From positions 1 through 11,951 of the forward strand of contig CAYSPU010000191.1 in the NCBI GenBank assembly GCA_964432995.1: a stretch of 11,951 bases of DNA. Direction: 5' to 3'. Below the pieces are notes generated by a model, which ran no database searches, was not told the origin of the DNA, and saw only the letters and a program-made list of their open reading frames with translations. Position numbers and translations under genes: made by a program. Every line of letters begins with the position of its first letter. Within the stretch, counting starts at the first letter, position 1. The stretch comes from CAYSPU01 sp964432995 (GTDB lineage Bacteria; Verrucomicrobiota; Verrucomicrobiia; Limisphaerales; JAHDYP01). This document shows positions 1-7,100 of the stretch, in pieces.

Positions 1-1299
1 CTCAACCGAGCGACGGAACATCTGCTGGCCAAACGCTTCCTGTCGCGTCGATGCCGCGACCACCGAATTGGCGGCCTGCTGCGCCGCATCGCCGACCCGC
101 TCTGGGTTCTCGGACCTTACGGCTTGCGCACAGAGGATGTTGGTGAGGAGGGGGCTGAAGACACCACGGCCTTCGACGAACGAGGATGTCACACCATCTA
201 CCGATCGAGGACAGCGCCCTCGAACACCGAAGTGACGGCCGTGGCCGCCGACCTGATTACGACTCGCCGGAAGGCGCGAGCAAGCGGGCAACGCCCGATC
301 CTGGACGCCTACGCGCTGGCTCCGAGTCTCTGGTTGGGCGTTTCGCCAGGGGCTGCTTGGCTCGAGGGCCAACAAGGGTCTCCGGGGAGGTTTCTCGCCG
401 CCCTCCACCGACACCTCTGGATGCTGACGGATTTGGCAGGGACCGCCAATGAACGTGCGGGCGCAGACAGGGACGAGTTCGACCTCACCTCGCGGCTCCT
501 TGTGATGCAGGCTCTGCGCCGGGCGCTTTTGCGGGACTCCGTTTTGTTGCGGCTGCTCCCCACCCGTTCTGACCGCGAAGATTCTCGCTGGGACGAACTC
601 CTGGTTGAACGCTTCTTCGGGAAACTCCCCGGCCAACAAGAGAGCATGGCGGACCGTTTGACGGTGTTCCTCGAAGACCTCCAAGCCTCCAGCGGTCACA
701 TCGCCAATCCTGCATCAGCCCGCGGCGCTCTGTACGAGGCAACTCGACTGCGCGACCAGCAGTTCGTTGCCCTGATCAGGGGCGGAGGCGGATCAAAGGA
801 ACATCGCACGCGCGATCGGGTCTTCACCGGCTTCAACACGCCGCTCCTGCCTGAAGTGCTGATCTGTACCCAGGTAGGGCAGGAAGGCATCGACCTCCAC
901 CGACACTGCCGCCATGTCGTTCACTATGACTTGGCGTGGAATCCAGCCGTACTCGAGCAACGCACGGGCCGGGCGGATCGGATCGGCAGTAAGACCTTCC
1001 GCGAGCGCAACGCCGCGGGAGCCCAGGCACCGGTTCACCTGGACATCGCCGTGCCGTTCCTGGCCGGCACCTATGATGAGCGGATGTACGAGGAACTCCG
1101 CTTGCGCGCCCAGACTTTCGAAGTGCTGACGGGTGGCGACTTCGCCGCAGACCATGCGGTCGGAGCAGACGACATCCGGGACCCTCAAGGCCACTCGTTG
1201 GGGGTATCCCTGACTCCCCTGCCCCAGATCATGGTCCAGGAACTCCGGGTGAACTTCGCGGTATGGAGCGATTGCATGTCGCTCGGAACCAAGGCTTAG
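1..1299 (+). CDS. SF2/SNF2-type helicase, C-terminal part (5' end outside window)
   Basis: The frame is open from the first base to a stop at 1297-1299, so the true start lies upstream; the codons at 1-123 read into the protein without a stop. The C-terminal RecA-like helicase lobe is clear. Motif V is around 868-900 (TQVGQEGIDLH) and motif VI around 958-987 (QRTGRADRIG, with the arginine finger). A strand-helix tail follows (PVHLDIAVPFLAGTYDERMYEE). No Walker A or DEAD/DEAH box is in the visible part, so the first lobe must be off the edge. Roughly 240 residues before motif V are poorly recognisable. Helicases with this motif V/VI style and a 'DE+MY' tail occur in defence-type loci, for example DISARM DrmD-like proteins; that is recall, not a demonstrated match. 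The helicase class is quite certain; system membership is unknown. Confidence 0.82.
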   Translation, partial: LNRATEHLLAKRFLSRRCRDHRIGGLLRRIADPLWVLGPYGLRTEDVGEEGAEDTTAFDERGCHTIYRSRTAPSNTEVTAVAADLITTRRKARASGQRPILDAYALAPSLWLGVSPGAAWLEGQQGSPGRFLAALHRHLWMLTDLAGTANERAGADRDEFDLTSRLLVMQALRRALLRDSVLLRLLPTRSDREDSRWDELLVERFFGKLPGQQESMADRLTVFLEDLQASSGHIANPASARGALYEATRLRDQQFVALIRGGGGSKEHRTRDRVFTGFNTPLLPEVLICTQVGQEGIDLHRHCRHVVHYDLAWNPAVLEQRTGRADRIGSKTFRERNAAGAQAPVHLDIAVPFLAGTYDERMYEELRLRAQTFEVLTGGDFAADHAVGADDIRDPQGHSLGVSLTPLPQIMVQELRVNFAVWSDCMSLGTKA

Positions 1300-1336
1300 G
1301 CTGGATCAAGGTATGTCGACTTGCATGAAATGGCTT

Positions 1337-1366
1337 ACTTGACCGCGCGGTCAAGTGCGGTCAAAG
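1337..1366. promoter_or_regulatory. Perfect 20-bp palindrome plus a third half-site
   Basis: Positions 1337-1356 read ACTTGACCGCGCGGTCAAGT, a perfect palindrome without spacer. Its right half is repeated directly at 1357-1366 as GCGGTCAAAG, ten bases (one helical turn) further on. The TTGACCG/CGGTCAA core resembles operators bound by TetR-family dimers. No such regulator or divergent promoter is visible, and the site lies between two 3' ends, so a factor-independent hairpin or recombination site are alternatives. Confidence 0.4.
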
Positions 1367-1398
1367 GCGGGTCTTTACCCGAGCGCCGGACGTGTGCT

Positions 1399-1417
1399 GT
1401 TACGCAACGTGCGTAAC
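1399..1417. repeat. Inverted repeat, 8-bp arms, 3-nt spacer
   Basis: GTTACGCA (1399-1406) and TGCGTAAC (1410-1417) are exact reverse complements around ACG. A further GCGTAA copy is at 1425-1430. It is superficially like a recombination core site but does not fit the integron attC consensus. Function unknown. Confidence 0.4.
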
Positions 1418-1604
1418 GCAGGCAGCGTAAGATGAGGAACCCAGCCGAGGTCGCCGGCCTCAAAGTCTCCGACGTCTTCGGCCGCCGTTCGAGTCAGTAA
1501 GTGAGCGCGAAGCCGCCCGTGAAAAGAGGTATCGGACGCCGTGGCCGCCGGTGTCCGTTCCGCCTGGAGTGTCAGGGAAGCCCGCACTTCAGCGGCAACG
1601 GAGG

Positions 1605-1706
1605 TCAGCTTGGTGGTGGCCGGGACGGGGCCAGATCGGCGCCGCATCGAGGGCAGAAGTTGCTTTTGTCGGCGATCGTCGCGGCACATGCCGGACACGG
1701 TTTCAT
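1605..1706 (-). CDS. 33-residue zinc-ribbon protein
   Basis: This tiny gene starts at an ATG (1706-1704) that overlaps the TGA of the upstream DUF4824 gene as ATGA, and stops at TGA 1607-1605. The product begins MKPCPACAAT and has four cysteines as two CPxC knuckles (C4/C7 and C18/C21, the second as CPRCG), the spacing of a rubredoxin-like zinc ribbon, then a short proline/serine tail. Such ribbons usually sit at the N-terminus of longer proteins; here the chain ends 12 residues after the last cysteine. The frame continues upstream as a long open frame, but that part is antisense-style shadow over DUF4824. Evidence for reality is the intact ribbon and the coupled start. It may be a stand-alone ribbon or the remnant of a longer protein cut by a stop. 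Confidence 0.6.
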   Translation of the reverse strand: MKPCPACAATIADKSNFCPRCGADLAPSRPPPS

Positions 1707-2440
1707 GGGAGTCGGCGGACGTTTTCGATCCACGGCTCGTAGTTCCGCCCCCAGGATACCCTCACCGCAAAGCGCGGTTCCGCCTCCGCTTCGGTTCGCT
1801 CTCCGCGCCCGCGCAGCCCCTGCAGCATCGCACTGTGCGGTTTGGGCACAAACACCTGGCTCGGTTGGACCATCAGAATCGAGCCATGCAAACGCGGCCG
1901 GGCCAGGAGCGTCTGACTCTCGAAGTCGCGATCCTGCCACAGAATCCGCACGATTCCCCGCGTGATGATGCAGCGATCGGTGTCGGGATGCTGTTCCCGC
2001 AACTGCCGCGGGTCGCACCCCGCATCGATCACGAAGAGATGCGTTCTTCTGCGGGCGCTGTCCGGCCCCACCTCCTTCCACCCTTCCCCTTCGAACTCGA
2101 GCACCAGGTAAACCAGACGGTGCGGCTGGGAACGGTAGTGGTCTCGGGCATCCGGACTCGTAACCGGCACATGGCAGTCGAACCCGAGCTCGGCCAACTT
2201 CTCCGCCGTCAACCAGCGGGGGAACGGGTGGTTCCCCTCGACCGGGAAGCCAACCGCCCAGTCCAGCTCCAAGGCCAGAACCGTGCTCTCGCCCATCAGG
2301 GATGGCAGCCGCAGTTCGCGCTCGGTCAGTTCCAGCGTGCCGCCCGTCGCCTCCGATTGGTTCCGCCGGGTGCCCACCAAAACCCACATGCTGGCGACGA
2401 TCACCACGACAACCGCGGCCAGGACCAACGGGCGTTTCAT
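1703..2440 (-). CDS. DUF4824 family membrane-anchored protein
   Basis: The 245-residue product has an N-terminal hydrophobic segment at about residues 5-22 (MKRPLVLAAVVVVIVASM), then a soluble, probably extracytoplasmic domain. Family-like features in order are LELTERELRLP, WLTAEKLAELGFDC, an HYR...LVYLVLEFEG strand and LFVIDAGCDPRQLREQHPD followed by IITRGIVRI. I recognise these as DUF4824 from memory; no biochemical role is known to me. The ATG at 2440-2438 is chosen over further-upstream starts because it follows a strong Shine-Dalgarno (GGGGGAGGG on the minus strand) and the hydrophobic segment begins there. The start overlaps the TGA of the DUF2157 gene as ATGA, and the stop overlaps the next start the same way, so translation is probably coupled. 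Its partner may be the adjacent DUF2157 protein. Confidence 0.78.
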   Translation of the reverse strand: MKRPLVLAAVVVVIVASMWVLVGTRRNQSEATGGTLELTERELRLPSLMGESTVLALELDWAVGFPVEGNHPFPRWLTAEKLAELGFDCHVPVTSPDARDHYRSQPHRLVYLVLEFEGEGWKEVGPDSARRRTHLFVIDAGCDPRQLREQHPDTDRCIITRGIVRILWQDRDFESQTLLARPRLHGSILMVQPSQVFVPKPHSAMLQGLRGRGERTEAEAEPRFAVRVSWGRNYEPWIENVRRLP

Positions 2441-3507
2441 GAGACCACCCTCCCCCTCATCCGGAGCCGCATGCGCCGGAAAACCAGCAACAACCCGACC
2501 GCAATCAACCCCACCAGGAAGAAGAACACATACTTGGGCATCCACTCCCACCACCAGGCGTGCAGCCGGACAAAAAGGAAGACGACAAAGCCCGCCGCGC
2601 CCAGATTGACCAGGCCGCCGCGGCCCAGGCGCAGACCGTGTGCCACGATTCCGGCGCTCGCCACCAGACCCACGATTTGGTAGAGCGCCTCCAAGGCGCG
2701 CGGCGGAAGGACCGAGCAGCACGGGTCTCCGCGCTGGGAAAGCACCATCAAGGCCACCAGCCCCACTACTCCTCCACACGCGCGGTAGACAAAATCGAAG
2801 TCGTGCGGATCCCGGTGTTTCCGCACCCCCGGCACCAGGTAGCACACCCCCGCCGCCGGGATCATGAACCCGGCCCGATCAAAGACGTTCGGCCAGAAAC
2901 CCCCGCTCGCCGCAACCGCCAACGCGGCCGCATAGCCGCAGAGCAGGATGAGCCCTCCGCCCAGCAAAAGCCGATGCCCGTAAGCATACGCGACCAGGAC
3001 CCCAAACACCGCCCAGGCCACCAACGCATGGGGCGAAGGCATGGCGTTGAGGACCGCGCCCAGGGAGCTCAGGCCCATCACGAAACCTACACCCGCGGCC
3101 AGCGCCAACAGCGCCGGGTAGAAACGATCCACACCCCGCCGCCACGCGAACTCCGCCGCTCCCAACAGCAGCAGCGGAATCCCCGTCAGCAAGACGACCT
3201 GCCCCCACAACGGCAGCACTCCCCAGACACGGTGCAGGAACAGAACCAGCGCCGCAAAGAACGCCACCCCTCCCAACAACGCCGCCACCCGCATCCCCCA
3301 CGAGATCCGCTGGGCCGATTGCGTCACATCCACCCCAAACTCCGCCGCCAGACCGCGCGACACCCGATCCAGATGCGCTTCCATCCCGGCGCGTTGCTCC
3401 GGCGTCAAGGCCACCGCCCCCTCCCGCTCCAGTTCCGCAAGTTCCGCGCGAAACGCCGCGATGCGCTCGATCCGTTGCTGTGCCTGACGTTGATCGCTTC
3501 GATTCAC
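2437..3507 (-). CDS. DUF2157 domain polytopic membrane protein
   Basis: The 356-residue product has a charged cytoplasmic N-terminus (about 1-70, helical, with RIERIAAFRAELAELEREG) followed by about ten hydrophobic segments spread over residues 72-343, and ends in a basic tail (RRMRLRMRGR). A charged N-terminal helical region followed by many membrane spans is the DUF2157 pattern; function is unknown. The GTG at 3507-3505 is chosen because GGGGAG lies 7 nt upstream and the conserved-looking region begins there; the open frame continues to 3636 but the extra residues are arginine-rich and unlike the family. It is the first gene of the minus-strand unit and overlaps the DUF4824 start by ATGA. 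Wobble bases are strongly G-biased, the mirror of the C-biased plus-strand genes. Its upstream region is shared with the divergent ribbon-helix-helix gene. Confidence 0.82.
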   Translation of the reverse strand: MNRSDQRQAQQRIERIAAFRAELAELEREGAVALTPEQRAGMEAHLDRVSRGLAAEFGVDVTQSAQRISWGMRVAALLGGVAFFAALVLFLHRVWGVLPLWGQVVLLTGIPLLLLGAAEFAWRRGVDRFYPALLALAAGVGFVMGLSSLGAVLNAMPSPHALVAWAVFGVLVAYAYGHRLLLGGGLILLCGYAAALAVAASGGFWPNVFDRAGFMIPAAGVCYLVPGVRKHRDPHDFDFVYRACGGVVGLVALMVLSQRGDPCCSVLPPRALEALYQIVGLVASAGIVAHGLRLGRGGLVNLGAAGFVVFLFVRLHAWWWEWMPKYVFFFLVGLIAVGLLLVFRRMRLRMRGRVVS

Positions 3508-3670
3508 GGAGCATCTCCCCGAAGCGGCGCCGACCTCGGAACGCGGCTTCGGCCGTGCTCGCACTCGACCACGAAACCTACCCGGACGCCAGACGAAAAC
3601 CGCAGACGAACACCGCCGCGAAGCCGATCTCAGCATCTCCAGTCGGGTGCTACGCAGTGCGGAGGTTGTT

Positions 3671-3722
3671 CCCCGGGGATGGAAGAAGCCGGCATCCCCG
3701 GGGCGGTCCTGATCCCTGGGGA
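3671..3722. repeat. CCCCGGGGAT inverted repeat with a third degenerate copy
   Basis: CCCCGGGGAT (3671-3680) and ATCCCCGGGG (3694-3703) are exact reverse complements separated by 13 nt. A third copy with one change, ATCCCTGGGG, is at 3712-3721. Each core is itself palindromic, so the site could serve as a dimer-binding array or fold as a strong hairpin. Confidence 0.5.
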
Positions 3723-3728
3723 AATCGC

Positions 3729-3754
3729 CCGTTCTGGTTCACCGTCCAGAGCGG
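3729..3754. repeat. 9-bp stem-loop
   Basis: CCGTTCTGG (3729-3737) pairs with CCAGAGCGG (3746-3754) over nine positions including one G-T wobble, with an 8-nt loop. It is the middle of three successive inverted repeats. Confidence 0.45.
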
Positions 3755-3772
3755 CCGGCCTTCCCGCTTTGA

Positions 3773-3787
3773 CAACCATCATGGTTG
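3773..3787. promoter_or_regulatory. Operator-like palindrome upstream of the RHH gene
   Basis: CAACCAT (3773-3779) and ATGGTTG (3781-3787) are exact reverse complements around one base, ending 16 nt before the GTG start at 3804. A TTGACA hexamer (3769-3774), a perfect -35 box, overlaps its left edge, though no good -10 follows at 17 bp. Ribbon-helix-helix antitoxins commonly repress their own promoter by binding such palindromes, so this is a candidate autoregulatory operator. Confidence 0.4.
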
Positions 3788-3803
3788 CATCCAGGTTGCG
3801 GCC

Positions 3804-4178
3804 GTGAGCGTCAGTTTCACCATCAAAGACTGTCCCCGCGAGGTGAAGGCCGCCCTCCAATTCTCCGCACGTCTGAACCGCCGGAGCCAGAACGCCGAGG
3901 CCATCGTCTGGCTCGAGGAACGCGCGCGCGCCCTGCGCTCGCGCCCGGGCGAGGCAGAACTGCTGCGCCGCATCCAAGGCGTCAAGTGGAAGACCCGCCT
4001 GGCGATCGCCCTACCGTCGCACCGTCCCACCGTCCTCCGCCCTGCCGACCTGCCGACTTGCCGACCTGCCGACCTGCCGACTTGCCGGCGAACCGACGTG
4101 CCGGCGCACCGCGACCATCACGCCGGCTCGGCCCGGGGCTCACTGTTCCGCACCCCCAGGTTCCCATACCGGTGGTAG
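3804..4178 (+). CDS. Ribbon-helix-helix (FitA/Arc-like) antitoxin-type protein, no toxin partner
   Basis: From the GTG at 3804 the product opens with VSVSFTIKDCPREVKAALQ: a short beta strand, then helix A, then RRSQNAEAIVWLEERARAL as helix B. This is the Arc/MetJ-type DNA-binding fold of FitA- or VapB-like antitoxins. A charged helix (EAELLRRIQGVKWKTR) follows, where such antitoxins usually bind the toxin. After about residue 70 the frame runs into a period-8 repeat and reads a proline/cysteine/arginine-rich tail to a stop at 4176-4178, overlapping the convergent 3' end of putA by about 60 bases. The original stop has probably been lost and the tail is not conserved-looking. A PIN-domain toxin would be expected next downstream but none exists. 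A weak AGG precedes the start. It could be a remnant antitoxin or a solitary transcriptional regulator. Confidence 0.62.
   Translation: MSVSFTIKDCPREVKAALQFSARLNRRSQNAEAIVWLEERARALRSRPGEAELLRRIQGVKWKTRLAIALPSHRPTVLRPADLPTCRPADLPTCRRTDVPAHRDHHAGSARGSLFRTPRFPYRW
4011..4114. repeat. Period-8 tandem repeat (TGCCGACC-type units)
   Basis: From 4011 the sequence can be cut into thirteen consecutive 8-mers: three of the ...ACCGTC type, one transition, five TGCCGAC(C/T) units (4043-4082), then degenerating TGCCGGCG/AACCGACG units to 4114. Within it a 24-bp higher-order unit (4042-4065) recurs at 4066-4089 with one change. It ends four bases before the putA stop codon and disrupts the C-terminus of the RHH gene. 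Confidence 0.75.
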
Positions 4179-7100
4179 TCGATGCTGACGCTCTGCTCGT
4201 GGAGGTACCACAGCAATTCGACACGCCCCTCCTGCAGCACCGGCCGACTGACCACCGCCATCCCCGTCTCCGCCGATGCCTCCAGCACCCCCACCGGCAC
4301 CCGGTCGGACGCCGCGTAGCGCACCCGGTCCGCTTGGCGCTCCCGAATGACCCGGGCCAACTGCTCGTCCGTCTCCTCGACAAACTCGATCGCGCCCGCC
4401 CACGACTCGGTCAACTCCTCGAGCAACTTCGCCGCCGGATTCGCCTGGCCCGGCGGTGTGCTGACCGTGACGTGGTTGCCCGCGGTGTGGGCCGCGCCCA
4501 CTCGCGCGAACAAGTCGAACGCCGTGTCCTCGGGATGCGCGCGGACCCGCACCTCGCCAACGGGAAGGTAGCGACGGAAGTTGTCCTGCCCCACCAACCG
4601 GAAATGGTCGTGGCGTTGGTCGAACTCCTCGGCGTGGCTCCGTTCGTAGCTGACGAAAGCAGCATGAACTCTGGCCCGCTGCCGCTCGGCATCGGCACCG
4701 AGTTCCGATGCGCGCGCCCTCAACCCCTGACAGAGAGCCGCGAGCGTCGCCCGCTTCAATGCCCCGTCGGCCTTCGGCGCCGCGGCATCGGCAAGCCGCA
4801 TCAGTTGGGTGACGTAATTGGGGCCGCCCGCCTTCAGGCCGGGACCGAACACGGACTTGCCAAAACCACCGAAGGGCTGGCGGAGAACGACGGCACCGGT
4901 CGTAACCCGGTTCAGGTACAAGTTACCTGCGTGGAGGTTCTCGACCCAATACTCCCATTCGCGCTCGTCGAGACTCTCGAGCCCCGAGGTCAGCCCGTAG
5001 CCCGTCTGGTTGACGAGGGCGACGGCCTCGCTGAGTTTCTCGAACCGCATCACGGCGAGTACCGGTCCGAAGAACTCGGTGAGATGGGTGTAGCTGCCGG
5101 GCCGCACGCCGTACTTGATGCCAGGTGACCAGAGATTCGGGTTGCCCTCGAGATTCCGCGGCATCAACGCCCATTCCTCCCCGGACTCGAGCACCTTCAA
5201 CGCATTCTCCAGATCGCCCGTCGGCGGACGGATCAGGGGGCCCATCCGCGTCTCGAGGTCCCACGCCGAACCGACTCTCAAACTCGCCACCGCGTCGCAG
5301 AGCGTCTCCCGGAACTTCGGATCGTCGTATACCTCCGCCTCCAGCAGCAGCAGCGATGTCGCCGAACACTTCTGTCCGCTGTGGCTGAAGGCGGAGTGCA
5401 GCACGTGTTTGATGGCCTGGTCGCGATCCGCCAGGGCGGTCACGATGGTGGCATCCTTGCCGCCGGTCTCGGCAAAAAGACTCAGCCGCGGATTCTCCCG
5501 CAGCATTGCCTGGGCGGTCGCGGTCCCTCCCGTGAGAATGACCGCGTCGACCTGCAGGTGCCGCAGGAGCGCCCGCCCCTCCTGACCGCCGGAACACGGA
5601 ACAAACTGGAGCACGCGCTTCGAGACGCCCGCCCGCCAGAAGCACTGGCAGAGCTCCCACGCGACCAACACCGCGTCCGAGGCGGGCTTCAGCACCACGG
5701 TGTTCCCCGCCGCCAGCGCGGCCGCGATCCCCCCACACGGAATGGCGATCGGGAAGTTCCACGGAGAAACCACCACCACCACCCCCAGACCGCGCGCGTT
5801 CAACCCGGGCATCTCCTGCCACCACCGGGCGTTGTCACGATAGAACTCCAGGAAGTCCACCGCCTCGGACACTTCGGGATCCGACTCCGGCAGCGTCTTG
5901 CCTCCGTTGGCCAGGGCGGCGCCCATCAGATCCCCGCGCGCCTTGCGGACCTCCTGCGCCACACGGCCCAGGATCTCCGCCCTCTCCCTGACCGACCGCG
6001 CGCGCCATCCGTCCGGGTCGGCCGCCGCACACGCCACGGCGCGCCCGATGTCGGCTTCCGTAGCCTGGCGATAGCGGCCGACAACCACTCCCGGACGCGA
6101 CGGATCCAGGCACGGACGCACGGTGTGATCGGCAAGGATCTCCTCGCCCGCGATCACCAGCGGGATCTGGGGCGCCTCGCCGTCGAACCGCGGCCGCCAT
6201 CGCTCCACGATCTGCTGCCCCCACTCGCCGTTGTGCGGCAGGGAGAAATCCGTGTCCGGTTCATTCACCAGATGCTGCCAACCGCGCGCCACCGCCTCGG
6301 GCGCTTCGGCTGGCGGCAGTTGTCGATTCTGCGTGCGCCGCGGGGCGTCGCTGACCTTCGGGAGGGCGTCGAAGGCGGCGAGGAAGCCTCGCTCGAGCGC
6401 TTCCCATTCCGGGCTCCCCACCTGGATCCTGAACGCGTGGCGCAGGAAGTTCTCCGGCCCGGTGTTCTCGTCCAACCGGCGAATCAGATAGCCGATGGCG
6501 TTGATGAAATTCTCCTTCCGGCAGGCAGGCGCGTAGAGCAGAACGTTGTCCGATACTTCAAACAGGGCGCGGCGCTGGTGATTGGCCATCCCCTCGAGCA
6601 TCTCGAACTGCACCCGGTCCAGCGCCTGTCGCTCGTGGGCCACCACCAACCCGTAGGCGAGCTCGAAGAGATTGTGGGAGGCAATGCCCACGTCCATGGC
6701 CGCGAGGTTCTCGGGCTTCATCACCTCGTGAACCATCCGGCGGTAGTTGGCATCCGTCTCCGTCTTGGTCTTGTAGGGTGCCTGTGGCCAGCCGCGCAGC
6801 GAGGCCTCCACACGCTCCATCTCCATGTTGGCACCCTTGACCAGGCGGATCGTAATCCGGCCGCCGCCGCGGGCCACCCGCCGTCGGGCCCACTCCTGAA
6901 TGCGCAGCAGCGTCCGGTAGGTGTCCGGGACATACGACTGGAGGGCAATCCCGGCGCGGACATTCTCCAAACCGGGCCGGTCAAGCGTGCGCATGAACAC
7001 TTCCGCCGTCAGTTCCTTGTCCCGGTATTCCTCCATGTCCAGATACACGAACTTCGACACCACCGCGCCGTCCGGCCGCCGGAACGTGGCGCGCGCCGCC

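Larger units (their letters stand above)
1300..1604. other. Gene-free convergent intergenic region with palindromes
   Basis: About 300 bases between the helicase stop on the plus strand and the zinc-ribbon stop on the minus strand. I see no credible gene on either strand; the short open frames have arginine/serine-rich shadow composition. It holds a perfect 20-bp palindrome (1337-1356), a tandem copy of half of it, a short GGGT-CTTT-ACCC hairpin (1369-1380) and an 8-bp-arm inverted repeat (1399-1417). No run of T follows any hairpin, so classical intrinsic terminators are not evident. Confidence 0.6.
3508..3803. other. Divergent intergenic region rich in inverted repeats
   Basis: No gene is supported here. 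It separates DUF2157 (leftward) from the ribbon-helix-helix gene (rightward). Besides the three repeats listed separately (3671-3787), CCGAAGC (3519-3525) and GCTTCGG (3546-3552) could pair in the DUF2157 leader right next to its Shine-Dalgarno. Long frames running through it on both strands look like non-coding shadow. Confidence 0.5.

Noticed and set aside
1369..1380. GGGT-CTTT-ACCC as an intrinsic terminator
   Set aside because: Only 4 bp of stem and no U-run afterwards.
1399..1430. Integron attC or dif-like site
   Set aside because: The half-sites do not fit the GTTRRRY/RYYYAAC core consensus and no integrase or cassette is nearby.
1432..1500. 22-codon plus-strand frame MRNPAEVAGLKVSDVFG...
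   Set aside because: Vaguely like a piece of a tyrosine recombinase, but far too short, closed by a stop on each side within 30 codons and without catalytic residues.
1541..2683. Plus-strand open frame opposite the DUF4824 gene
   Set aside because: Antisense to a gene with recognised family features and coupled starts; arginine/proline-rich composition.
2560..3807. Plus-strand open frame opposite DUF2157
   Set aside because: Glutamine/arginine/histidine-rich translation with no hydrophobic or conserved pattern; the opposite strand encodes a clear polytopic membrane protein.
4042..4089. Possible CRISPR array
   Set aside because: The repeats are contiguous 8-mers without unique spacers and no cas gene is present.
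3785..5128. Plus-strand open frame overlapping the RHH gene and opposite the end of putA
   Set aside because: Shadow composition; the RHH fold is in a different frame and putA is on the other strand.
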